DNA from: Henckelia pumila
Lineage: Eukaryota > Streptophyta > Magnoliopsida > Lamiales > Gesneriaceae
Reading direction: 5' to 3'
Assembly (NCBI RefSeq): GCF_033568475.1
Contig: NC_133123.1
Span: 153,341,753 to 153,405,752 of the forward strand
DNA length: 64,000 bases
Positions 1 to 12,326 of this stretch are shown here, one piece after another. Within the stretch, counting starts at the first letter, position 1. Every line of letters begins with the position of its first letter. A program made the translations under genes and the position numbers. The notes beneath the pieces were generated by a model. That model did not search any database. It worked only from the letters and a program-made list of their open reading frames with translations, and was not told where the DNA came from.

Positions 1-565
1 AAATCTGATTTCTCCACGTGCACATGCTGATAATCTTAATCTAAATCGGATATGTATTGCATAAATTGCAATTTAGTCCCTCAAGTCTTCAGTAATTGCA
101 ATTCAATCCTCGGCCTTCTTTTTAATTCAATTTCAATCCAAAATAATTTAAGAATATTAGAATTAAAATAGAAACTCTAAATATTCCCAAATTAAATAGA
201 CTCGAATTAAAATTAAATAAATTCGGATTAATTAAATAATCCTGGCCGTTTGCACTTTAGCCCTTCAAACTTATATTTGCAAATCAGTCTCTGATCGGGT
301 TTCATCTCCAAAATTCATCTTCTTTAATTCCCGAAACATGAAATTTAATCTTAAATCCCATAAATATTCAAATCGAATATTTATTCTTTTAATTTAAGAA
401 TTCTCGAAATTTACTTCTCAAAATCCGTAAATTCTCAAATTAAATATTTTTGGCTCGGAAATTAAATCTATCATTTCCATAACTTCTTAAATCAATATTA
501 GCCCATAATATGGAATTTAATTCTCAAATCCCATAATTAATAATTTAATATTTTCGGGCCTTACA
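1..565 (-). repeat. Partial LTR of an A1-family element (duplicate copy)
   Basis: This stretch matches 30775-31339, the outer end of the right A1 LTR, almost base for base, and ends in the same GGGCCTTACA (the complement of the LTR start TGTAAGGCCC). It shares small markers with that LTR rather than with the left A1 LTR, for example AAATAGACT and CTTATATTTGC instead of CTTCGATATTTGC. The element is read on the minus strand. The rest of this LTR lies outside the window. Confidence 0.88.
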
Positions 566-1774
566 AGTGTTGTGTGATGTCGTTCCTTGAAAGCTTGCCA
601 TATCTTGTTGGGTAGGCCGTGGCAATTTGATAGGAAGGTGATACATGACGGTTTTAAAAATCGTTATTCTTTTACTATGAAAAAAGAGTCTGTTGTATTA
701 TTGCCTATGACTCCAAAAAAAGTGTTGGAGGATCATTTGAAAAAAGAAAAAGAAAGAAGAGGCCGAAAAAAAGAGTGAACAAAAAAGTGAGATGGCCTTA
801 GAAAAAAAGATTGAGAGAAAAAAAAATGAAAAAAAATTGAGAGAAAAGAGGCCGATAAAAAAAATATATAGCCCAAAAGAGTGAGTTGCGAGAGATTTTA
901 CATGTTCATACTCCCCTTGTGTTGATTTTCTATAAGGAGGTTCTCCTTAACACAAGTGATATAGCCGGAAATCTTTCGAGCAATGTTGTTTCTCTCTTGC
1001 AGGAATTTGAAGAATTATTTCCGGAGGATCTACCTCAAGGATTACCACCTTTGAGGGGAATTGAGCATCAAATTGATCTTGTGCCCGAAAGTGCATTGCC
1101 GAATCATCCAGCTTATAGAAGTAACCCGGAGGAAACAAAAGAGCTACAAAGGCAGGTAAGTGAACTTCTTGATAAGGGATTTGTGCTTGAGTCTATGTCT
1201 CCTTGTGCTGTACCTGTTTTGTTGGTTCTTAAGAAAAATGGTTCAGGGAGAATGTGTGTGGATTGTAGAGCCATTAATAACATTACCATCAAGTATAGGC
1301 ATCCTATTCCTAGATTAGATGATATGTTGGATGAATTGCATGGTTCTAGTATTTTTAGTAAAATTGATCTTAAAAGTGGTTATCATCAAATTAGAATGAG
1401 AGAGGGTGATGAATGGAAAACTGCTTTCAAAACTAAGTATGGGTTGTATGAGTGGTTGGTTATGCAATTTGGGTTAACTAATGCACCTAGTACTTTTATA
1501 AGGTTGATGAATCATGTTTTGCGTGCTTATATTGGAAAATTTGTTGTGGTATATTTTGATGATATCTTGGTATATAGCAAAAATTTGAATGAGCATGTTG
1601 AACACTTGAGAATTGTGTTAATCATACTAAAAGCTGAACATTTGTATGCTAACTTGAAAAAGTGTGTGTTTTGTACAAAAGATCTTGTGTTTCTTGGTTT
1701 TGTTGTGAGTCGTCAAGGTGTCAAAGTTGACGAGGACAAGGTAAGTGAAATTCGAGATTGGCCAACGCCTACTT
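566..1774 (+). pseudogene. Element B pol fragment (protease end and reverse transcriptase), duplicate copy
   Basis: Ty3/gypsy pol fragment nearly identical to 31340-32548. It begins with AGTGT, the target duplication of A1, so it is the same insertion boundary copied elsewhere. The first reading frame carries the conserved ILLGRPWQFDRKV stretch that follows the protease and ends at about 778 in a purine-rich run, probably through a small indel. The second frame (886-1800) carries reverse transcriptase with the [12 protein letters not shown] active-site motif (YFDD). The coding sequence stops being B at about 1774, before the RNase H domain, where minus-strand A2 sequence begins. The reading frame continues a few codons into that foreign sequence. 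It is not functional. Confidence 0.9.
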
Positions 1775-3184
1775 CCATTCGTCAGCCATCACTGGTCTGA
1801 ACCTCATTATCTTCTGAAAACAGTCAACTGTTGCTCTGTACTTGGTTAGCATATCAATACCGATTATACAGTCAAAATCAGACAAACCAAGAACAATACA
1901 ATCAAGCTCAACTTCATTATCTTCATACTGTAGTACACAGTTTCTAACAGACTTCACTGATACTATACCTTTTTCCAACGGTGAAGATATAGACACCACA
2001 GTAGTTAATGACTCAACAGGCAATGAATACAATGTAACAAATTGTTCAGAAATGAAGGTATGCGACGCACCAGTATCGAATAATACATAGGCGGGATAAC
2101 CATAAAAAGAACAGTTACCTGCAATCACATCATCCGGTGCCGCTTGTGCTTGCTCTTCAGTCAGTGCAAAAACTCGTGCTTGTTGTCTCTGTGGCTGACT
2201 CCCAGCTTGAGTTCCTCCAGTACGGCTCTGCGTTGATGGCTGAGGTTGGAATGAATGCACCGAGGATGCTTGCCTCTCTGGCTGTGTCACTGGTCGAGAT
2301 GATCCAGCACCCTGTGCATTTCCAGCACCTCTTTGTGGGCATACCCTTGCAAAATGACCTGTTTGATTGCATATATAACAAGTACCAAAAACTCCTCGGC
2401 ATTGCTCATTGGTATGACGTCCTCCACACTTGGTACAAATAATATCAGAAGTACCGGATTTCTGTCCACCTCTAAATTGTCTAGATCCACTTGAACTAGA
2501 AGAGCTACTACCAGGGCATTTAAACTGTTTACCTTTGCCCTTGAAGAAGTTCTTCTTACCACTGGTACTTCCTCCAGCATCAAATCGAGGTGGTGGTGGA
2601 ATTTGTGGCTGCTCTTGAGGTTGTCACATCGGCTGGGTAACAAACCGAGCTCCTCGTTGTTTCAGTATTCCTGCTTCTGCACCCTTTGCTCGATTCAGAG
2701 CATCAGCAAAGGTATTCGGTCCTCCCGAATTCACAAGTGTAAACACGTCAGGATTCAAGCCATTAATAAACTGGTCGGCTTGCGCTTCGTCACTAATAGC
2801 GACATGTGGAGCAAACTTCATCAAACTCGTAAATTTGCAACATATTCTTCAATATTCATTTGGCCCTGTTGCAAACTTGCGAATTCCACTCCCTTGTCCT
2901 TCCGATAAGAAACAGGAAAGAACCGTTGATAGAACAGTTCGAAATACAGACCAGGTAATAACAGTACCTTGATTTTCCAATGCTCTCTTCGTCGCTATCC
3001 ACCAACTTTTGGCAAGGCCATGTAGTTGATGAATCACAAGTCTGACACGACGATCACCTGTATAGTCGAGGGACTCAAATAACTGCTCAATATCTTCCAA
3101 CCAATTCTCACATTCCACAGCATTCTCTGTTCCATGCAACTTTGGCGGTTTGAATGACTGGAATCGTTTTAGAAGTTTCTCCAT
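1775..3184 (-). pseudogene. Element A2 gag-protease (Ty3/gypsy), broken
   Basis: Minus-strand gag and protease of a Ty3/gypsy element. From the 3184 end inward there is a gag core with WLEDIEQLF and AKSWW motifs, then a second gag block (2824-2624). Two CCHC-type zinc knuckles follow (CTKCGGRHTNEQC and CYICNQTGHFARVC), a glutamine/serine-rich linker, and an aspartic protease with VLFDTGASHTFIS (catalytic Asp in DTG) and IIGIDML. A frameshift near 2850 and an in-frame stop near 2620 split the gag. Coding ends at the junction with element B at about 1775, so reverse transcriptase, RNase H and integrase are gone. The zinc knuckles and protease order fit a Tekay/Del-like chromovirus; the clade is an inference. 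Confidence 0.87.
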
Positions 3185-3628
3185 TGGATTAGCATCACTA
3201 AACTCATCAGTAGAAGTACTACCCTATCCCTGTTCAGTTGCTGTCACTGGAACCTGTGCAGCATTCGTCTGTTCAAGGTGATTCATTGCCAATGTCTGTC
3301 TAAATCTTGGTGCTGGTCAGGGAGGCATATCTGATAATCAAGGAGATTAGTGCACAATTCAATCACAAATATAATAAATCTGTTTCAATCCGCCTCTGAT
3401 TAGCACAATTATGCCTTCTCAAGAGATCGAGTACTGATTCATACTCATTCAATACATGTAATTCAAAACACTGTACAGCATATTCTTCGCAAATTATCAC
3501 AGCATCATGTGACAATTAATATTTGTAATCAATAAATCATATACCATACAAGTATGAAAGCAATAAATAAATCAGAATAGAAGACTCGATCTACCCCGCT
3601 CATCAAATCTCAGTCCGAGAAACTTATG

Positions 3629-3639
3629 CTTTGATACCA
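3629..3639 (-). other. Primer binding site of A2 (tRNA-iMet type)
   Basis: On the minus strand the sequence TGGTATCAAAGC lies six bases inside the LTR end. It matches the complement of the plant initiator-Met tRNA 3' end with one difference from the usual TGGTATCAGAGC. It fixes the minus orientation of A2. Confidence 0.75.
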
Positions 3640-3644
3640 CCTGA

Positions 3645-5696
3645 TGTGGGGACCTCGGGTTTCTAATCTCAATTTAGGGCAATTAACGATTAATAAACAA
3701 TTAATCGAGTCAATTAAAACATAATCCAACCAAGAGCTAAATTTTTTTTTTTTTAAATTGGCCCTGCGCTCGATCGGACAAACTCAGGCGATCGAGCGCA
3801 CATAAAAGTTGAAACTTTCTGTTTTTCAATCTCAGGCTGCGCTCGATCGCATGTACTCCAAATTCCAATTCTCTGTTTTTGAAAATCACGAGCCGCGCTC
3901 GATCGGACGTACTCATGCGATCGAGCGCACAAGCTCTGTTCACAATTCTGCAGAATTTTTGTTGCTGTCAACTATGCAAACTCAATCCAAAATAATCAAA
4001 AACCAACTCAAATCATGGTTTATAAAATCTGTAACATGCATATATACATGTAGTAAGTTCCTAGCATCAAACCATGCGATTATTAAATCAAACTAGACGT
4101 TCAAAAAGCAATAAACGACACAACTATCGTAAGTCTCATAAGTGTACTTCAAGCTACAATATGATATCATGTTTGATGCTTCTAAACCATCTACAACCCG
4201 AGTCCTCACATGCTAGACTCTCTCCCCGCTGTCAATGACGTCGATGATCAGCTCCTGTCCTCTCTGTTGTCATGCACACATACAAAACAAGACAACAGCC
4301 GGATAAACTCCGGTGAGAAACAATTCTCAGTATAACCAACATATATAGAAAGCGTTAAATAAATCGTATCTACACTATTTAAAACTCGACTCAACAAATA
4401 GAGTAATCAACGCTTCAATAAGAATTGATTCATATCACTTCATTGCCATCAAGATTCGTAAATGATCTTGACATGGATATTCATCTATCGTAGCCATTCC
4501 GAGCAAGAAAATAAGGTTAATCGCAACCTTGGCATTGAATCAATTCAATATACTATCATATCAACTCAAACTCAAAGATCCACTACCTGCGATGGATCAA
4601 CAACATTACAACATAATCAAAACATATCAAGTATGTGATTTTTACGGGCCAACTCAAGAATAGTCGTTCTTGAGTTTCAAAGTCCCTAACTCGTGATGTC
4701 GTCATTATACCTTCGTTTAACTCGATTCTGAACTCTTCAAATCTGAAAGATACAATCAAATACACAATATCAAACTTCATTCCAATCTATCATATCAAAA
4801 TCGAGTCGAAAACATCATAAGATCATCGATCAAACTCATTTCCAACCTTAATCAAACTTCTTCGGAATAAGGTTGACGTCTTTATTTGTTGGCCTTCCAA
4901 ACTCAACTGAAACTGAAGAATAAAAATGCAATAACATTCATAACATCTAGATAAAGGCTTCAGCTCAGATATAGGCTATCAAAACAGTCTAAAAACTCGA
5001 ATCGACGGCGTAGCGATTGAAAATCGGTAACCGACGTAATCCCAAAATCATTTCTAACTTCACTTCAATCATTCGTACAACATATATCAGCTAATATATC
5101 ATCAAACTCTTCATAATATCATCTATAAACAACAATCATACGCTGGAAATCATGCTTGGACACGTTCAATACAAACTCCTCAATCCGGTTTCGAGATAGA
5201 ATCGCATAAACAACGATAAACATACTCAATAACTCAAAACCTGATCTCTGCCCCAAAATGATTTTGAAATTCATATAAAACATCATAAAACTTAAACGAG
5301 ATCAAAGCCCTCATCGTAAGGATTCCAGAACAATTTACGGAATCGAAATCGGATAATCGGAGCAAAAGTTACGGCAAATCGAAATTCATGAAACCAAAGA
5401 AAATGGAAGAACTTCGGCTCTCTGTTCAACTTTCTGAAATAATTCTATATCTTACACGTATATGCTGAATAATAGAATTAAAATCTGATAACTTTCAAGC
5501 ATAATTGCAGTTTAGTCCCTTAAGTCTTCAATATTTGCAATTTGGTCCTCGGCCTTTATTTTAATTCAATTTCAATCCTAAATAATTTAAGAATATTAGA
5601 ACTTAAATCATAACTCTAAATATTCCCAAATTAAATATACTCGGATTAAAATTAAATTAAATTCAGATTAATTTTTAATTAATCTCGGGCCTTACA
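3645..5696 (-). repeat. 5' LTR of element A2 (2052 bp)
   Basis: Bounded by TGTGGGGACC on the left and GGGCCTTACA on the right, that is TGTAAGGCCC...GGTCCCCACA on the minus strand, in TG...CA form. It is clearly related to the A1 LTRs but shorter and diverged, including the three hairpin units near its inner end. The 5 bases outside it are ATATC (5697-5701); the partner site was lost with the other half of the element. Confidence 0.87.
3769..3932 (-). repeat. Hairpin array in A2 LTR
   Basis: Three spaced copies of a GC-rich unit built on GCGCTCGATCG ... CGATCGAGCGC. The first and third have both arms (3769-3802 and 3896-3930); the middle one keeps only one arm. Homologous arrays occur in both A1 LTRs with different arm sequence (GCTCGCTCGATCGG). 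Confidence 0.85.
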
Positions 5697-7937
5697 ATAT
5701 CCATTTTGAAATTCTAATGGTCTACGCCACTTATTAGCAGTGCTACGTTTAATGATCCTGGACTATGCCCAATCCCAGATGCAACGACTAAAAAATTCAT
5801 AATTACACTTCAAGTCAAAATATACTACGAGCTATTATCCACTTATTGGATTAGATGGTTCTCTAAGTACCAAACAATTCCTACATATCGCCTGAATACA
5901 TATTTCAAATCCCTAGTTCAACTTGGAAGCAAGTCTGAAAATCCAAAAATTCCCAAATTATTTTATGTACAACCTAAATTCATATTTCAAGAACTTAGCA
6001 TGAAATTGGACACCTCAAAGAGTTTGTAATTCGATTGAAAATGCTTTCTCATTGATCCTCCAGTACCTTAGCATTTTGCCGATAGATAAATCTTCAGTTT
6101 ATCCAGAAAACTTCCTGAATATTCTATTCATCCTTCTGTACCTATAGTTGGTGCATTACTCTTACCGGTTGACGTTCACAAAATCTTAAAATGCTAATAT
6201 AAAGTACCCAAAAGTCTATAGGGACAACTCTATTTCCCTATCTCGCGACTGACCAGCCATTCAGCTCACCAAAAATGTCTGCTTACTCTTAACGATCCTA
6301 CTTAAAATTGAACAACTCATTCAACTGATTCACTAACTAGCAATCTTCTCGCTAGAACTAGTTATAACTAGTAATCGCCACTCCCCGGATCACAACAATA
6401 ACTTAGGATTTTATCTAGTACTAATACTAAATCTTAACGGTCTAAACACTTACTAAGCGATTACGAGTCGATTCACTACACCACTCCCCGGATCACAACA
6501 ATAACTTAGGATTATATCTAGTACTAATACTAAATCTTAACGGTCTAAACACTTACTAAGCGATTACGAGTCGATTCTCTACACCATAATAGAAATGATA
6601 ATTTGAAACTATGATCCACCCAAATAATTCAACATGATGAATCAGGAAAGGAAACAGACATACAAGTAATGCTGCTTAATATGAAATGAAATAATGCAAG
6701 CATTACAAACAAACGAGCTGAAAATAAAAATCTAGATAAGAGAAAACAACTCACTCATAATTCAATTCTAGGGGTGAATGAATAATAATGGAGGCTTCAT
6801 GAATAATAAATATGATCCAACAAGATACAAACTTCATGATCATTCATCCAACGGTAATGAAACCATGCTCAAATAATCAAAGCACAATTAAGAGCAATCG
6901 GTGTGACTTCAGTCGAGAGGAGTCCACACAAGTCAATAATCAGGGAAAACAACGGTCTCAAAGTAAAATCAGATGTCAGCCACACAACATAAGTAGATTA
7001 ACAAAAGAAAGACAAAGTGAATCTTACTCACATCAACATGTGGCTCTAGAACCGAAGAAAAATTCCAAGAAGTGCAAAACATGAACAAGAGTTTATTAAG
7101 AAGTTCAACTAATGCCAAGGTGGAAAAATTCAACGCTGATTGATGTCATATGAATCTATAAATGCTCAAAGGAAGTGCAAAGAAATTTCAGATACTCAAA
7201 AGTATATGTTGCAACGGATTTTAGCACAAAAGAAGGAAAAAGAAAATAACAATCGGAATAGTAGTTCACATAATTGAAAGGCTCATAGTAACCGACTCAC
7301 TATTTTCAAAAATCATATTTGCCCAAATAACAAAAGAAGGTCTCAAACTATCCATAATAATATAAAACCAAGTTCGTATCCCAAGTCTTTGCACGAGATC
7401 GATTCATAAACTTAACTGAAAAAAAACATGCATCTATTAATTTCTAAGCAAACTATTCACTTAGTTTTATCCGACTAAATTCCATCCATAAGAGAATAAA
7501 TTATCACAAGGACACAACGACTAATATCTCCTAATGCACAAGTTTAATATTTCCCATCAAGCTTCTACAATCTCATAAAATTATTAACACTACCTAATAA
7601 CTCAAACAACATCCACGTACTATCCAAAACTGGAAGGAATATTAGTACACCAACTTCGTTTAACATGGAACCGCATGCTACAAAAATAAACAGTCAAATA
7701 ATACACTTTAAATTATAAAAGAAGTTTTAAACAAAAAATAAACACTAAACTACACACTTAATTAAATTAAACATCTAGTTTTGAAAATATTTTATAAAAA
7801 ATAAGGTGACATAAAAACATTTAAAGTAATAAATCAATTATGACTACCATATAAAATTCATTAAAACTTACAAACTTTGAGGCGAGATTTCTCGAGTTTC
7901 TTGCAATCGGCAGTAGGCACAACCCAAACCAGAACCA
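5697..7937 (-). other. Decayed interior, probably of element D
   Basis: About 2.2 kb of AT-rich DNA between the A2 LTR and the primer binding site of D. It lies on the internal side of that LTR, so it is probably the remains of D. No reading frame here resembles a known protein; the longest one (6812-7084) looks like chance. A 103-bp tandem duplication is the only clear internal structure. Confidence 0.45.
6379..6584. repeat. Tandem duplication, 103-bp unit x2
   Basis: Two adjacent copies starting at CACTCCCCGGATCACAAC (6379 and 6482) and running to the GATTACGAGTCGATTC region. They differ at only a few positions, so the duplication is recent compared with the surrounding decay. Confidence 0.92.
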
Positions 7938-7950
7938 TGCTCTGATACCA
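7938..7950 (-). other. Primer binding site of element D (tRNA-iMet)
   Basis: The minus strand reads TGGTATCAGAGCA, a perfect match to the usual plant initiator-Met primer site, two bases from the LTR boundary at 7953. Confidence 0.87.
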
Positions 7951-7952
7951 AC

Positions 7953-9161
7953 TGAAACGACCCTAGCTCAACATGAGTAATAATTAAATAAAATGCGAAT
8001 TTTTCATAAAATTTTATAAAAATTTTGGCATGACCTATTTGTTCAAGTGAAAACCCGTATGTCTCCGACAGCAAACAAAATAAAATGAAAGAAATAAACA
8101 ACCGACGACACAAGTAAACTAAACCGAGAAAAGAACGAGAACCCAAGGAAGATATTCGACATAACAAATATCCAAAAGTGTTTTAAAAATCTAATGTTTA
8201 CATGCCCCAAAACAATTCTAACTAAACATTACATATACATTTGACAAATAAGCAAAATAAATGCTTCATAACATATAAATTCTAGTAACTATGCGGAAGA
8301 CGAGCATAGATCGGAGGGATGTGTCATGCCCGCATCGCAGTCCACTTGATAGTCTTGCCCCTCGATCTAATGAAATACTCCTCACTTGAAAACAATAAGT
8401 GTAGTGAGTCTAAAAGACTCAGCAAAATATGGGGGGAATAACGAGTACTACGTAAATACAAGCACACGAAGATTAAAAATAGCTTGATAATAAAAATACT
8501 TTGTGCCCTTACCTTAAATAAATGATTTCTAAATAAATGGAGTAAACATCAATGAAACATATGCATGGCTAAGTCGAACATAAATAACTGAATAAACTGA
8601 TCTGAACATAGTCATAAATATTGAACTTAGATCCTTGGATTGTGATTCTGTGATTCGATCATGATCATGGCTGCAGTGCACTATGCCGCAAGGAAGTCAG
8701 GATTTTTCCCAACATGTCTTGCCCATACTTGTTAAGGGAAGCTAGGATTACTCCCGGCCCGTCCAAACCCATACTTGGTAAGGGAAGCTAGGATTTCTCC
8801 CGGCCCGTCCAAACCCATAAATTTGGTAAGGGAAGCCAGAACGCCTCCCAGCCCATCCAAGCCCATACTTTCTATAGTCACAATCATCTCACTTCGTTCC
8901 TAAAAATATTTTATTTCATACTTGAATATGGACTTAGCATGCATATGTAAATATGACGTACATGAAAATATTAATCGATAATCATGCATATGACTCACAC
9001 ATGGATGATCGGGATGGTGATTTAGGAGACAACCCAAAGGATGGGAAAAATAAACCATAGTATCGCGCCTAAGACAATAAGAGCGGTTTGCCCAAAAAAT
9101 TTGTAACTTGCTCGATTTTTAATAAAAAAAAAGATTCCGCTTGAAACCACTACTCCACAAC
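7953..9161 (-). repeat. 5' LTR of element D
   Basis: The inner boundary is firm: TGAAACGACCCTAG follows the primer binding site directly. The outer boundary is less certain and is placed near CCACTACTCCACAACA (about 9161), just before recognisable element C LTR sequence starts at about 9190. It contains a three-copy tandem repeat. The partner LTR is not in the window. Confidence 0.62.
8721..8861. repeat. Tandem repeat in D LTR, ~47-bp unit x3
   Basis: Three units beginning CCCATACTTG and containing GGTAAGGGAAGCTAGGATT, CTCCCGGCCCGTCCAAA. Units 1 and 2 are almost identical and unit 3 is more diverged. Each unit holds a short GGGA...TCCC inverted pair. Confidence 0.88.
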
Positions 9162-9189
9162 ACTTAGAACTAAGTAGGAAATTAAATAT

Positions 9190-10176
9190 TGATGAACTAA
9201 TCTTTCGTAATTCTAATCAAATTTGAATGCATTAAATATTTGTGAAAATTCAGTTTACACCTAACCCGCACACTGAAACTGAATTCTATTTCTAGTCGGT
9301 TTTACAATATGATGATTATCAAAGTGATCAAAATCAATAAATCCTCTGTCGACTTGGAATCGATTAATATGCAAGCAAACAGTTGATCAGACTATTCACA
9401 AGACAAATATAAATCTGACAATCAATAAAATAAAATCAACTCTGAAAAATCCCAAACAAACATCCAAGTTTTCTACATAAATTTGTTCGGCCCAATCACG
9501 CCGTCTTGGTTGAATAAAAACTACTCAATAATTGAAAACAATAATTAAAAATAAAATAAGAAAAATAAAGAAAAAAAAAAGAGAAATCTTCTCTCCCAAG
9601 CCTGTAGCCGCCTCCCTCTGTGTTGTCTGCGTTCTGGAACTTCGGAACCCTAAAAAATATGATATATCTTCTATTTATATGGTTCGAAACTCATACCAAT
9701 TAATTTTCTTCCAATACAAGGACTTTTTGGAACAGATTGATGCCAGAACTCGCGCGCGCGCGGAAAAAGTCTCGCACATGCGCAGAACAAAAAAACAGAT
9801 TTCTGGAACTCTGACTCGCGCGCGCGAGCTCAATTCTCGCGCGCGCGCCATGCAATTTCTGCTGCGAGCGACGATTTTGAAAAATTCATAACTCGGGTTC
9901 TAGCCGTCTGATCAAGCTGAAATTTGGACAAAAGCTTCTAAACATCTTAAAATTCATTATGAACGGTGTAGATTGGATTTGGATCTTTATAAAATTAAAC
10001 TTGAATTTTCAAACAAAGCTGTTACGTAATTCACTTTTCAAAATTTCATTTTCCTACAAAATCAACCGGGAGAGTGAAATACACACACATGCACTAAAAC
10101 ACATAAAAATAATATGAATGCACATAAAATAGACATAAACCTATCACAAACTAATGCATACAAAATGCACTCATCA
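9190..10176 (-). repeat. 3' LTR of element C, truncated
   Basis: Matches 39950-40878 closely from ATTGATGAACTAATC to the terminal CTCATCA (minus strand: TGATGAGTGC). About 385 bp at the left, present in the other LTR as 39564-39948, is missing; D sequence abuts there instead. A TATAAATA box on the minus strand lies at 9672-9679. Confidence 0.88.
9749..9850. repeat. CG-alternating palindrome array in C LTR
   Basis: Three blocks of alternating CG, at 9749-9763, 9813-9830 (CTCGCGCGCGCGAG) and 9836-9849, separated by ordinary AT-rich DNA. In minus-strand sense they lie 70-180 bp upstream of the TATAAATA box. The other C LTR keeps a shorter version near 40503-40518. Confidence 0.87.
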
Positions 10177-11499
10177 ACACCCCCTTACTTAACTCTTGCT
10201 CGCCCTCGAGCAAGACATACCAAAAATAATATGCAAACAACGACATAAGTAAGAATGAATCATGAACAACATAGCCTCCGATAAGTCTCAACTTCAAAAA
10301 CTTTTGATTGTTCACAATACACTGTCAGTTTAACGTAAACTTGAGTGTGTGCCATGTCATTTCAGTTTTATGCAACTTCAAAAGATTTTGTCCTAAGAAT
10401 GCTTAGCGACCTATGACAATTCAATGCAAGTATCACAATCTAGCACTCCTTCATCCCTACAATCCCAAACAAAAACATGCACTTTCTTGAGAGTAATTAC
10501 GTACCTCCGGATTTTGCACCCGGTATTTTTAATAAGCCCCAATAATTACCCGCAAACTTAGCTATAACTAAGATAAGATTCGAATTTCAGTCCCCTCGTC
10601 TATAGCCCGGATGAAGCATCAATTCCATTTAACCAGCAAACTTAGCTATGAAAGAATGATTAGGATTTCAATCATGGAATTTTTATTTTTAAATTTCAAA
10701 TTTTCAACCCCATGGAATCCACATACTTAGTCAAGAACAAGAGATTAGGATTTCAATCTTTGCCCGTAACCCGGATGGAGTTAACTTAATTTTCAACAAA
10801 AGTTTTTTTCAAAAATTTTATAGGTACACCCAAGATCATACATGCAATGTCTAACAACTATCAAAAATCCAAAGCACTATCATGAACAACAAACACTTAT
10901 TGTCGTGCAATGGTCAAGCAAACACGAACTTCATCAATTACGTCGCTACATTACACTAGTCTAACATGTGTGCTTAAAAATGATTCAAGATTCAACCAAC
11001 AGCTTCTCGTGTTCAATCACAAGCAACATTTTTTAAAAAAAAAAAAATTTCCACAACTCTATCATCATCGGCCAACATCATTCTACTTATTCACACAAGA
11101 GAAACACAAAACATAATGAGATGCATGTGTACGAACTATATGCAATGAACTAAACCATATGAATGCAAAAACACAATGATGAATGAACAATGAAATAATC
11201 TAGTCTACCCCCCATACTTATCCAAAGCATTGCCCTCAATGCTCTAGAAACAATGAACAACATGCAAAACTAACATTAAAACAGAATGAAACTGAAAACT
11301 GAAACTCCACTGGTTAATTCGCTGGCATCACCATCATTCCCTTCCTCTTCACACTCTAGCAGCGACATCTTTTCATGTGATAGTAGCATACTGGGTATAG
11401 CGGCATTCACGGCATACTGGCATGGGAAAGAACAAAAATCAAATAAAAATAAAAAAAAACCAAAAATTAAACTAAAAAGCAAAGGAAAGAAAACTGGGT
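10177..11499 (-). other. Element C interior, 3' end with polypurine tract
   Basis: Directly inside the 3' LTR the minus strand reads AAGTAAGGGGGTGT before TGATGAG, a good polypurine tract. About 1.3 kb of non-coding C sequence follows, up to the B insertion. No convincing protein is encoded; short frames at 10910-11116 and 11276-11507 look accidental. Confidence 0.7.
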
Positions 11500-11504
11500 T
11501 GCCT
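11500..11504. repeat. Target-site duplication of B, left copy
   Basis: TGCCT immediately before the B 5' LTR, repeated at 35307-35311 immediately after the 3' LTR. Removing B restores an uninterrupted C sequence (CTGGGTTGCCTCCCACTC). Confidence 0.93.
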
Positions 11505-11734
11505 TGATGCGATCATGGATGGCTCACATGTTGATCAAGTGGCCAAGGATCCGTTGGAGTTGCCAGGAGGACCGGTTACGAGAGGCCGAGCTCAAAAATT
11601 CAAGGAAGCACTTCAATCCTTGATGTTGAAGTCACAAGAGGGCGTTGGATTTCCTGATATTCAGTTTGGAGGATGTTATAATCTTATTGAAGTCAAAGAA
11701 ATTCAAGAAATTGAAGAAATTGAAGCTCAAGGTC

Positions 11735-11850
11735 GAAGCTATAGCGTGCCCGCGCCTGTTATTTGCAAACTCTCGGCGCGCCCGCGCTGTGTCCTGCGCA
11801 ACTGCGGCGTGCCTGCACCACACCCTAGCGCGCCCGCCCCGACGTATTTT
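11735..11850. repeat. GC-rich near-palindrome array in B LTR
   Basis: Repeated GCGCGCCCGCGCC-like motifs (AGCGTGCCCGCGCC, GGCGCGCCCGCGC, TAGCGCGCCCGCCCC) separated by less GC-rich spacers, about 160 bp upstream of TATAAATA. The 3' LTR has an expanded version at 34635-34765. The array differs in unit number between the two LTRs of the same insertion. Confidence 0.8.
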
Positions 11851-12009
11851 ACACACACCAAAGGTGTTTGTGTGTGCGCGAGATATTATGCTTATTTTGA
11901 TATTTTATGCTATTTTTAAGTCTTTTATTCCTACTAGAAAACTTTTAGGAGATATTATTATATCTTTAGATATATTTTGCGATATCTTTTATTATTTTTG
12001 TAGTTGTAT

Positions 12010-12017
12010 TATAAATA
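12010..12017 (+). promoter_or_regulatory. TATA box of B LTR
   Basis: TATAAATA in the sequence GTATTATAAATACAAC, conserved in the 3' LTR at 34932-34939. It is the likely start region for B transcription. Confidence 0.65.
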
Positions 12018-12326
12018 CAACAAACATTGATTATTGAATAACAATTAAGATTTCAGATTTTATACATAAAATTCTCTCTAGAATTTTCTTTGAAGCTTTG
12101 TGCTTTGTTCAAAAATCAAACTTATCAAAGTTCATACTTTGTGGCGTTTGTCGATTGACTATCATCGTGAGTTGTTAGAAACAGGTTTTTTGAAGGTCCC
12201 GTTGTGATCAATTGTTTTCTTTGTGATTGTTTGTTGCTAGTTTCAAGTAAACTAGAGGTGAATAATCCAAAACTTTTACTTGTTTTCAAGATTGGGAAAA
12301 TTTATTGATTTCTTTTGTTATTGGAT

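Noticed and set aside
6812..7084. 90-codon open frame
   Set aside because: Low-complexity composition (Asn, Gln, Ser and Lys), no family resemblance, and inside a decayed element.
11286..12037. Open frames around the B 5' LTR start
   Set aside because: The part from 11515 is the LTR-resident end of B pol, separated from the rest of pol; the part before 11505 is non-coding C sequence. Neither is an independent gene.
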